Shown: piece by piece, positions 55,251-64,000 of the stretch
Layout: each line of letters opens with the position of its first letter
Position numbering within the stretch: position 1 is the stretch's first letter
Assembly: GCA_026873275.1 (NCBI GenBank)
Contig: JANTUC010000001.1
Location: forward strand, 3,782,001-3,846,000
Source of the DNA: Pseudopithomyces maydicus
Lineage: Eukaryota > Ascomycota > Dothideomycetes > Pleosporales > Didymosphaeriaceae
Length of the DNA: 64,000 nucleotides
Reading direction: 5' to 3'
Position numbers and translations under genes: made by a program
Notes under the pieces: generated by a model
Database searches by the model: none
What the model was told of the DNA's origin: nothing
What the model saw: only the letters and a program-made list of their open reading frames with translations

Positions 55251-55845
55251 ATGCTGTCCGTCGGCGAAATCGTGATGATCTCTGTCGGGGCGGCCGCTTT
55301 GGCCTGGGCTGTCTGGCTGGGCCTTCGGGCTAACCGGAGGACGGACGAGGGGCTTCGGCTCCAGGTTAGTTCTCCTGTCCTGATTTCTATACACGATATC
55401 TACCATGGCTTGGTTCATATATCTCTTCTTTTTCATCTTGTCGCCCTATTATTTAAAGCGTCGTTCCGTGACGTTCAAATACGCCAGTGCTGGGATGATT
55501 TCACAAAGACAAAAAGAGTTTATTGTAAAGAGAAGAACTGACATCGTTTAGAGACTGGACTTTGCCGAGCGGGGGATTAATATCCCCCCGCCGCCTCCCA
55601 CCCTCCCCGCCCGCGCCTTCACCGCCGCCGGCCGCGCCCTCGCCCGCCCCCTCGCCGCCGCCGGCACCCGCCTCGCGCCCCCCTCCCGCCCCCACCACCG
55701 CCGCCCCCACCGCCGCTCCCACCGCCGCGCCCACCACTCCCCCCGCCACCACCACCACCTCCCCCACCACCTCCGGCGCCGCCGCCACCTCCCTCGCCCC
55801 TGGCGAGACCCGCTTGCGGGTAGTATCGGGTTGTTAGAACCTTGA
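55251..55845 (+). CDS. Possible small single-pass membrane protein with proline-rich tail
   Basis: Tentative. Exon 1 (55251-55364) encodes MLSVGEIVMISVGAAALAWA and VWLGLRANRRTDEGLRLQ, a short protein with one TM helix and a basic cytosolic flank. A GTTAGT donor at 55365 and a TTTAG acceptor at 55551 join it in phase to RLDFAERGINIPPPPPTLPA and a C-rich tail. The tail is open to 55845 in one frame (Arg/His-rich) and to 55837 in another (Pro/Thr/Ala-rich, ending APGETRLRVVSGC). I cannot tell which frame is used. The 187-nt intron is long. The call depends mostly on exon 1. Confidence 0.32.
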
Positions 55846-55851
55846 TAGCTA

Positions 55852-55949
55852 CGAAGGAAAACGGAAGGAACCCGGGGAGACAAAACCTCGTAAACAAAGT
55901 CCGAAGGAAAACGGCAGGAACCCGGGGAGACAAAACCTCGTAAACAAAG
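55852..55949 (+). repeat. Tandem duplication, two copies of a 50-bp unit
   Basis: The unit CGAAGGAAAACGG(A/C)AGGAACC, CGGGGAGACAAAACCTCGTA, AACAAAG is present twice head-to-tail with about one internal mismatch. A recent local duplication. Confidence 0.9.
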
Positions 55950-56107
55950 ATTCCCCTGGGGGGACCGGTACGTTGGCGAACGTCCAGGGGCTGCCATTAC
56001 TCAGGCTCCAAACCCGGTCACCAGTAGGAGGTCGAACAAAAAGAGGTAATACGCCCAATTGATGAACTCTGAATGGAGACTGACACCATACAGACATATC
56101 ATCGCGC

Positions 56108-57136
56108 CTAGCAATCTATCCCACTGGTTTTACAGCTTCGCCTTTCTTTCAGTCTTGTTCGGCTCGACTCATACGGATCACTGATGGTGCCATTTCCTTC
56201 AAAGGCCCTCAATCCTCTGGCTAGGTCTATGTATTCATCACTCAGTGGCCAGCAGCTTGTTGGTCCTGGCAACAAAGACTCCTCCTGCAGTTCTTTCGAA
56301 GTGCGCAGCTCTTCCAAGGCGTTTTCCTTCTGGAATGTCACAAAATAGTCTTCCAAAACCAGGCGTACTTCATTTTCCAAAACAAATTTTTGGAGCAAAA
56401 AACCGTGCGAGGCTATTATATCGCCTAGGTCTGTTGTATATGGCCACGTCATCCAATAGCCAAGAAGTGTGCTTTCTGGTCTACTGCATCCGTCGCCACG
56501 CTCAAATCTTCCTATGAGTTCCAAAGCAAAACTCGAATCCATTCCAAAGTATTGGATGGGTTCTAGCACCATCTTTTGAACAAGACATTTGTCCCTCGGA
56601 TCGACTAAAAGCCAGCGGCCCCGAGCCATTTCTCTGACCAAGTCTGTTAAAAAAACATACAACAGAGGGGGTTTGTACAAGAAGTGTCGAATAGCGAGGG
56701 CATACCTTTGAAGGGCTCGAACAAGAGCGCACATCTCCACCGCTATCGACTTCCCTTTTTTATCCAACATCGAAGATGAATCTTCAATCGCCAGCGATGG
56801 CCCCCAGCTAGGATCAGTCTTCACTAGGGCCTTTTTGAGGCGCCCGCAATCTGTGCTGAAGGTGACAGCCATAATATCGACAAGAACCCAATGGAAGTGG
56901 CTTCGACGAAGAAGTTGTGTTTCTTCGGCCAATCTGGTCAGAACAGGGTAGGGAGTGTTTCGGTTGGATGCATCATCGTCCGTATCCTTGTCCGAAGACC
57001 GTTCGGTATATGGGGGTGGCGGAGTGCTCGGATCATTTCTTTTGTTCTTCCGTTCAGGCTCGGCAACTGTCTCTGCGTCCAGGTTTTTGTGGTCTGTTTT
57101 TTTCCAGAATCGTTTTGATGTGTGAGCTCCGGTCAT
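56108..57136 (-). CDS. Hypothetical protein, 342 aa, no recognised domain
   Basis: A single frame from MTGAHTSKRFWKKTDHKN to a stop at 56108. The N-terminal 60 residues are polar and Pro/Asp-rich (PSTPPPPYTERSSDKDTDDD), probably disordered. The remainder is helical and amphipathic (QLLRRSHFHWVLVDIMAVTF, ALVRALQRYALAIRHFLYKP, LLYVFLTDLVREMARGRWLL, FVLENEVRLVLEDYFVTFQK). No signal peptide or clear TM helix. No family recognised. The long one-sided frame and biased composition support it as a real gene. Confidence 0.55.
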   Translation of the reverse strand: MTGAHTSKRFWKKTDHKNLDAETVAEPERKNKRNDPSTPPPPYTERSSDKDTDDDASNRNTPYPVLTRLAEETQLLRRSHFHWVLVDIMAVTFSTDCGRLKKALVKTDPSWGPSLAIEDSSSMLDKKGKSIAVEMCALVRALQRYALAIRHFLYKPPLLYVFLTDLVREMARGRWLLVDPRDKCLVQKMVLEPIQYFGMDSSFALELIGRFERGDGCSRPESTLLGYWMTWPYTTDLGDIIASHGFLLQKFVLENEVRLVLEDYFVTFQKENALEELRTSKELQEESLLPGPTSCWPLSDEYIDLARGLRAFEGNGTISDPYESSRTRLKERRSCKTSGIDC

Positions 57137-58480
57137 TGTTGGACTTGTTATTTCAGGTCTAGATGTGAAATTGGGCCTATTTTGAGGTTCTTTAGAGTTT
57201 ATCCCAATGCGAGCTAATATATCTTTGAGATACCGTGTGAAAACTTTGGCATTCGTCCGAAGTGGTAACGCGGCTCAAAACTCCAATTATAATTCCAATA
57301 TGCAAGTCAGTAAAGAGGTGACTACAGGCTAGCAGGTTATCGAGGATAACAGGAGAATTTATCTTTGCGAGGAGAGAAGACTTGTTGGGTCAAAAATAAT
57401 CTTAGTTCTAGCGCTCCTTGATCCAGGTTTGGTTTTAGGATTGTTGGGCTGGGAACTGCCTGGTCATGGCTAGTCTATCCAGATTTGCACCGAACCACTA
57501 GCAACGGATATGACCAACGAGAACGCAGCGTATTCAAACATCTGGTTAACAATGGCCCCCTTAATGAGCCACGGCCATATCCAATCTATGTGTTTGGCTG
57601 TGTTTGTAGCTCTGTAGATAATAAAGCAGCGGCACTGGTACGGGCGTATGCTTAGGCATGTGGGCTCGCTAAGCTTTCTGGGGCAACTGGTGAACAGTCT
57701 AAGAACGTAAGGTAAATGCATGATAACATTACCTGCCTCATTCTGTAAGCAGAAGTACAGATTTTCCAAGTTCTTGTTATGCTATTTGTCTCTTGGTGGA
57801 GATTGGAAGAAAGTGGGAATGCTGATTTGGTGAGGGATTGGGTCGTTGCTTAGAAGTTTTGTGAGCTTGCGTGGGCAGTGTCTGTTACAACGTCAAGATG
57901 GTTAGTCTTCGCTTTCTACTTTTTGTGGAACATATCTGTATCTTCAGAAACCGTGATACTGACTGCGCTTCTCCTGAAAACAAGAAGGGCGCGCCTGTGA
58001 TGACGATGTTTCGTCACTCGATAATTCTGCCAAGTACTATCTGCACATTTGTTGACCTCTACACCTTTTGTGTCATTAAATCCGTCCAAGGTTACTCTCA
58101 TGATATAATAATATAAAACATCACCAATAATATACCTTATCGAGTAAATAGCAAGACTTTTACAATTTCCATAAACCACACATTCAAGCTGTGTACTTAC
58201 CCGCCCAATTCACATATAATGTGACATGAATGGTGACTCTCAGATTTTTAATGCCTGTAGACTTGTCTTGACTCTGGAATAGTGAGACATATGACCTGGT
58301 AGGTCTTTGATATGTAAATTGAACATTGGTGACATAATGTTATTGTCACTAGCTTTTCCTTCTACCATCGTGGAACACTGTGATTGTATATACAGATAAA
58401 CCCGCTCGCCTTTTGTCCGTGAAGGTCACGTCCGTCCAGACTCTCGTTGCTAATTAGAAATGGCATAGTAATAGGCCTCT
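57137..58480. other. Intergenic
   Basis: About 1.3 kb, AT-leaning, with short frames only (for example 57470-57769 on -). Nothing recognised. It must contain the 3' end of the permease and the promoter of the hypothetical protein gene. Confidence 0.5.
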
Positions 58481-60271
58481 TTAATCGACTCTTGCCGCCC
58501 TGACTTCGGTAACAGGTCCCTTGTAGACCTTCCTTCCTTGTATCATGTACATTACCAATGATAGCACAAAAACACCAACAAAAAGTACAACTGACCAGTT
58601 GAAGTTCTCCAGTGTAACGGGTATCTCGTTCGGCCAGAACGCCCAGAAAAAGGAAAATGTAGAATACAAAAGCCCAATCACGTTGATGGGAACACCCCAC
58701 TTCCCAAGGCTCCATCTTGCCGTGGGGATAAGCTCGGGGTGCCTGATGCGGCGGTACAAGACGCAGGAGATAGATACTGCGTAGGTACTAAACAACGCGA
58801 CAACCTGCAAAGATATAATCGCGTTAAATGCTACTTCAGAGCCGATGTTGATAAGCGATAGCAGCATGGTGATAAGACAGGTGACAGCGATCGCGTTGGC
58901 GGGGACCTCGTTCCGGACTTTGCTAAGCCATTTACTGAAAGGTAAACCGTTGTCTCGTGCGAAAGCGAACGTCTGGCGAGCTGTCGAGGCATTGAACGAG
59001 ATGTTGGCGGCGATGATGAGAATGAGGACGAGGATAGTCAACGCATTGACCCCACTCGTACTGACAGCACTCTTGAATACGTAGATGAAAGGATAACCAC
59101 TGGGATCATCAAGCGCATTCTCGATACTGTCAATGCTGAAAAGATAGGTAATGAGCAGAATGATGGCCATGGCTCCATTCCCGATGTATGACCAGAAGAG
59201 TGAAATCGGAACGTAGCGACCAGCGTCGCGCACTTCTTCGGACATGTGTGCCGTTGCATCACTTCCTACACATGTGTTAGTATCGGTATTATCTGTACGG
59301 GCGTCATAGTAGAATAAAGTCACGTACCCAGCATAGCATACAGAGCTGTGATTTGTCCGACCATCAAACTCAGTCCCATCGTCGGCCATCCTCCAGCATT
59401 CGTGAACTCGGTAAAGACAGCCTTTGCGCTCTGGTGGGGCGCCAAAACCCAGAGAGTTATTATGACTGTCAGGAAAACGATGATGTGAAGAATCAGAAGA
59501 CCATTCTGGATACGCGCCCAGATATCAGACGCCCAAATATTAACCACGCATAGGACTATGACGGAGGCGAATACGAATAGAGTGCCTTGCCATGCTTTCG
59601 GTTCGTAATCCGGATAATTGACGACAAGAAGAGCTTGGATGATAGTCCCGGTCAAGAACGAGCCAGATGCATTACCAGCTTGCCAGGACAAAGTGGACAT
59701 CCACCCTACGACGTAAGACAGAGACTGTTGTAGACCTGGCGGCGCGAACTCAGACACCCAGTGGTATTGCCCACCAGAGATGGGTGCCATTGATGCCATT
59801 TCTGCAAGGCTGAGTTCGACGAAACCGAAACCAATAAATGTCCAGATGTAAGACCAGAAGACTCCCGCGAGTCCTCCATCGATGAGACCCTGGGTGTTTG
59901 CAACGAGAAGAAACTCCCATACGGCGGTTAAGATCACTGCGAAACTGAGCGCAGATAAAGGACGATAATTTCTCTGCATGCGGGTCAGCGCTGAAGTGAC
60001 ATTATGCGCCTGTGTTGCGACTCGTCGCACACGCAGAATTGAACGCAGTGGGTGAAGGCGATCGAGACGAACGTACCTTTAGCTCTTGCACCTTGCCCAT
60101 CCTCCACATGTCCCTCTGGTCGGACTTTGTGAATCCCGGCCGGGCAGGGTTGGCCCTCGAGTAAACATCGTCTGCACTGTCGCCGTCTTCCATGCCGTCG
60201 AGTGTGTAGTTTCCTTGCTTCAATTCAATAGAAGAATTTTGGGCGGCTTGCTCATCGTTAGTTCCCACCAT
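58481..60271 (-). CDS. APC-superfamily permease (GABA/choline/polyamine-type fungal transporter)
   Basis: Plasma-membrane amine or amino-acid/proton symporter of the fungal ACT group (Uga4/Hnm1-like). Exons 60271-60077, 59973-59328 and 59265-58481 close to 542 codons (541 aa), normal for the family. A polar cytosolic N-terminus (MVGTNDEQAAQNSSIELKQG) precedes about 12 TM helices. The first is ALSFAVILTAVWEFLLVANT; the family hallmark GFGFVELSLAEMASMAPISG with GGQYHWVSEFAP follows. After the second intron, SDATAHMSEEVRDAGRYVPI is the conserved loop 'DAxxHMSEEVxxA'. RQTFAFARDNGLPFSKWLSK and VPANAIAVTCLITMLLSLIN are also typical, and RARIRHPELIPTARWSLGKW-like text (here YRRIRHPELIP) marks the late loop. 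All motifs are intact. The substrate (GABA, choline or another amine) cannot be decided from sequence. Confidence 0.92.
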
Positions 60272-62244
60272 TTTATCAGCCTCCCATGCCCCAATGGTAC
60301 TTGGTATCCCCTTTAAATCCTCGTGCAATAGAGAAAGGGCAAAATTCGCGACGAGACAAGCGGCAAGAGGGATGTAATTGCTGCAGGATGAAACGGCAGA
60401 GAAAGTGCCGAGCCGCAACGCAAACCGCCAGCCTGGGTCGTCCGCGGTTTTCAATCAGAGGATTATTTTCCTAACAATCCTGCACATGCAACGACCCTTG
60501 AGGTATACCCTAGGGAGGTTTCGAAGTGGCAAGCGTTCCGATTTGTCGAGCAGAAATCCTAGCTCCTTTCGCTCGGGTGCGTCCGACGCGAGTGGAAGGA
60601 TCCGCAAATTCAGATTGAGTATTGCGTATCCAGTTATCACCAACCAATCAACAACTTTGCGCCAAGCTTGGGGTTCAGCTGCTCTTTTTGAAAGGGTAAA
60701 GGAAGCGTGACATCGATGCCAGATGGTAGATCAGTGAGTTCCATGCCACTGTGGTTTGTACATCTCCCACCACGACTGCGCTGGCACATGCCCCCGTTCC
60801 CTCGTGACGTATGGATATGCCTCCAGAATCCTCACCTTGTTGCTCTCGTATAGGGTACGTATATGCGCCTGACTCGTTCACCTACAGTTTCCGTAGTTTC
60901 CGTTGAAAAGCGGGTATCTGTCGCCGTGGGGGCTTCGTGTTTAGGATGGCTGTAAGCGACTTTTTATGACAGGCGAGAACTAAGTACTTGGCAGCGTGCG
61001 CTGAACGCTCCCACAAACCAACAAAAGTCGTGTAACGCGAAACAGTTAAATCAGCTGATAATCTAGGCTAGATAATTTAACTATCCCAGTACATTAATCG
61101 TTTGCGGCCTACGAACTCCCAGAACTGCCGAATGGTCTGACACCGCATCCGAAAAAACGGGTCATTAGCCTACGGGATAAACTAAACCACAAGGGTACAA
61201 ATGCTCTCTGGAGCGTAAGCTATCGTGTAGTTCCCGCAAGGAGAAAGCTTGGTAGCTTGCGCATAAGTCTACCTTCTCTTCTGTTCAGGCAAGACACTGA
61301 CGAAGCATGCCCCTAGGGAACCAGGCTTGTGCTATGTACATGCTGTGATTACTATTAATATTTGTAAGGTTGTTCGATGTGACTAGGCCGCGAGTGGCAC
61401 AGATCCCCCATGCGCCATCCCGGAATTCGACCGTAATGCCGGAGCTGCTGATAAGGTGGGCAATAGTGCAGTAGGTCTCCACGTGGGTTGAACGAGGCCC
61501 GGAGCTTTTGCCGCGGCTCGCAATTCGTGCGAAGACACAGGTTTTTGCTATGCATAAAGTTATTTGCATTCATCGCGAACAGATTTTATCAGCCCCATCG
61601 ACTGTATTGACTATATTAAGCTTGTCGCATCGTATCGATGCTCGCGATGCTACGCAAGGAGGCAAAACCCCAAATGACACGTGTGAACACGAGCCTACGA
61701 TATTGGCTCGTAACCAACCCAAGTACGGCGATCTTGTGCGACGGTAGCTGTCTCTCAAGCGGTTGCCTCGTTCTTACCCGCATGGTTACATGCCTTCTGC
61801 TTCGGCGTGGTGATCAGCACTCGGCTGATGCAGGCTGCAGGCTGGTCAGCAACAAGCGAATTGCAACATCGAGAGCGTGCTACTGAAAGGATAATGGCTG
61901 CAAATGGGCAGTATAACCTGTTTCATTAAGCCCATGCCCACCAATCTCACATGCGCGAGTGATTCCAGCACTGACCGCCCATCCCCTGATATTCTTTGCA
62001 GCCTAACGCCGTTGAGAGAACTCCCCAGAACTCAAACGACTTCTCGAAGGATACAGAACCCTCCCTTGTTGGTGAGCACATGCTCTGCGTATCACAGTAC
62101 GCGCTCACTTCGGGGAGATCATCCCTGTGCCACTCCACTTACGTCGACCCTTTAAATCGGCACTAGCCCCCGTACCCGCGCTTCCGAACACCTGAACTAA
62201 TGTATTTCGGAAAACGTATTTTGCGTACTCGTTGAGGTACAGCG
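60272..62244. other. Intergenic between permease and second PTH11-like gene
   Basis: About 2 kb between two divergent genes, so it holds both promoters. Open frames are short and contradictory between strands. No RNA gene or repeat is recognised. TTTAAA elements occur near 60310 and 62148. Confidence 0.5.
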
Positions 62245-63606
62245 ATGGCTCAGGAAGCCACACCTACTTCGACTGGTCTACCAGAAGGAATTACGAAGCC
62301 ACTGGCGAGTATCAGTTCTCAGGATCAGAGTGGCTTGATAGCAATCATCGCGGCGTTTTCACTGGGTCTGGTCCTGCTATCTACTGCAACGCGAATATAT
62401 GTGAGGCATGCGTTTCGGCTTTATCGACTCGAAGACTTCGTTTTCATCGCTGCCACCGTACGTACATTCCTGATCAAGCAGCCGATGGTGCTGATTAAGA
62501 CAGATTTTCGCAATAGTGCAAAGCTCGCTGGTATTCAAAGAGCTTCACGAAGGTCTAGGCAAGGCGGAAGATCTCGTACATCCGTCTACCGTGGTGCCGA
62601 CCCAGAAGGTAAGCGATCTACCCGGAATATAGAAATGTCGTTAATGGTTTGCAGCTCGGATATGCAGCGGACCTCTTGTACATTGTTATTCTTTTCCTCT
62701 CAAAAGGATGCGTCTCGTCACTTTTCCTGCGCCTTACTCCTGGCCGCGCTCACATGCGCGCAATCTGGACCACCATTGTAGCCTCCACAGTCTGGGCTAT
62801 AATTGCGATAATCCTAGAGGGCATTCGATGCAGCCCAGGACACCCCTGGACAGACGATGTTTCTAATTGCACCAACTTCTTCGCTCGCTGGGCAGTCATC
62901 GCCGCTATAGACGCCGTAATAGAGATCGCGCTGGTCGCCAATGCCATCTACCTAGTATCAGATTTGCAGATGCCACTGAAGAGCAAGCTCATCGTTGTTG
63001 GAGCATTTTCGTGGCGAATACCGTATGTAACATGTCTAATTAGTCCTGTGTCTAAGTGAGTTCTATTTCTAAAATACACGCAGGAACTTGGCGTTCACAT
63101 TCACCCGACTGGTTTTTATCGGTCGACCCCTCGAACCTTCATCCTCGCATATCTGGAATACTCGCGTCGTATGCACTACGCAGCTTGCAATTGGTTACAC
63201 GATCACCGCCGCCGTAATCCCATACTTGAAGCCATTCATGACGGCATACGAGCAACCAGATCAATCCCGTGCATCTACATACCCTTCCTTCAACAGTACT
63301 CGCATGAAGCTCTCCAAGCTCGCATCGAGTCGCTCCGAAGCAGCAAATGGGGCGCTCGAAACAATGGATTTCGAAGACGAGGGCACACTAAGACCAAATC
63401 CTTCGTCCCATCTTGTCCTCAAGAAACCTGAAATTGCGAGAAAGAAACGATCGGTGCCGAAAGTGGGGAGACTCAGACCGGAAAGGACAAATTATGAAGT
63501 TACTGCTACGGCGACTGAGGTCAAGAACAATGAAGGCGAAGATAGCGAACGATTGATTATCACAAAAAATGTTGAGTGGAGTGTAGAATATAATAGAGAC
63601 AAGTAG
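62245..63606 (+). CDS. PTH11-like / rhodopsin-fold integral membrane protein (seven TM)
   Basis: Second member of the fungal seven-helix family. Exons 62245-62457, 62504-62608, 62655-63022 and 63084-63606 close to 403 codons (402 aa). Helices: SGLIAIIAAFSLGLVLLSTA, LEDFVFIAATIFAIVQSSLV (joined across intron 1), GYAADLLYIVILFLSKGCVS, IWTTIVASTVWAIIAIILEG, WAVIAAIDAVIEIALVANAI, LIVVGAFSWRIPNLAFTFTR and VVCTTQLAIGYTITAAVIPY. Hallmarks LYIVILFLSK, LFLRLTP, RCSPGHPW and C-T-x-x-F-x-RW are present. LKPFMTAYEQPD opens a roughly 120-residue hydrophilic tail with Ser/Lys-rich text. Four clean introns (all GT-AG) and no frame problems. Compared with the copy at 39-40 kb it keeps the extracellular Cys pair region and a longer tail. 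Ligand unknown. Confidence 0.88.
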
Positions 63607-64000
63607 CTCTATGGACGATAAATAGATTACGTAATAGACTTCACGAAGAAAACGCAGATGTTCATGACCTACGACGACTTGAACCGTATGAGAAAAATCC
63701 CTCCGGACTTGAGTTAAACAGAGTGAGATCATGTCAGACTAATTGGCGATAATATGTCTTAACATAGCTATCTTCCGAAATTTTCACTGGAACGAATGCT
63801 TGGAGCCGAACATCAGTTTTCCAATGTAATTGATAATAACATTCTTACAAGGGAAAGTTCCTATCTGAAGGTGACAATGGGATCTACAAGGAATGCTAAA
63901 AACAAGCGCAGGCAGTCTTTTCCACCAGTTAGCTATAGATTACCGTGATTCTCTGCACAGTCGGAAGTCTGTATGAAATTGTGTCAAACTATATATTAAC
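63607..64000. other. 3' flank, no gene seen
   Basis: A 394-bp AT-rich end of the window. An open frame on the - strand (63388-63732) overlaps the receptor tail and is a shadow. Confidence 0.5.

Noticed and set aside
55562..55837. Counting the C6 run at 55678-55683 as another missing-base error
   Set aside because: Joining the two frames there would require removing one base, the opposite sign to the other twelve, and the gene model itself is weak.

Overview
This window is nuclear DNA of a filamentous ascomycete (Pezizomycotina, quite possibly Dothideomycetes; class not provable from sequence alone). The reasons are short GT-AG introns of about 50-100 nt, single-gene transcription units on both strands, a full-length CreA carbon catabolite repressor, three HET-domain genes, PTH11-like seven-helix receptors, a cupredoxin-type serine-rich surface protein and repeats with a RIP-like mutation pattern. 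I see no prokaryotic operons, CRISPR arrays or rRNA, and no convincing tRNA.

Layout. 1-6.8 kb, housekeeping: a partial METTL21/EFM6-like methyltransferase (-), a long-chain acyl-CoA synthetase (+) and a cupredoxin membrane protein (+). 8.9-12.9 kb: a secreted PAN-like protein and a first HET gene. 12.9-30.8 kb: a long GC-rich desert full of microsatellites and GTACC-type palindromes in which creA (19.17-20.5 kb) is the only gene I can support. 30.8-34.5 kb: a RecA/RAD51-like repair ATPase (-) divergent from a MOSC-domain protein (+). 34.5-43.1 kb, accessory island: RIP-marked repeats around a truncated DUF3176-like fragment, then HET, PTH11-like and HET genes. 44-48.2 kb, conserved housekeeping: acyl-CoA-binding protein, glutamate 5-kinase (-) divergent from the Atp23 protease (+). 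49-57 kb: an unassigned membrane protein, an F-box protein, an AT-rich block with a small secreted cysteine-rich protein, and two orphans. 58.5-63.6 kb: an APC amine permease (-) and a second PTH11-like receptor (+).

Working together. Acyl-CoA synthetase and acyl-CoA-binding protein act in the same lipid pathway. Glutamate kinase starts proline synthesis. Atp23 serves mitochondrial ATP synthase biogenesis. The HET genes next to membrane receptors look like an allorecognition or stress-sensing neighbourhood, which is inference.

The most striking technical signal is that six otherwise conserved genes are broken by twelve single-base frameshifts. All twelve have the same sign (one base missing) and all but one can be placed unambiguously in a short G or C run. 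Restoring one base at each site closes every exon phase exactly, so I read these as uncorrected homopolymer errors in the assembly rather than as pseudogenes.
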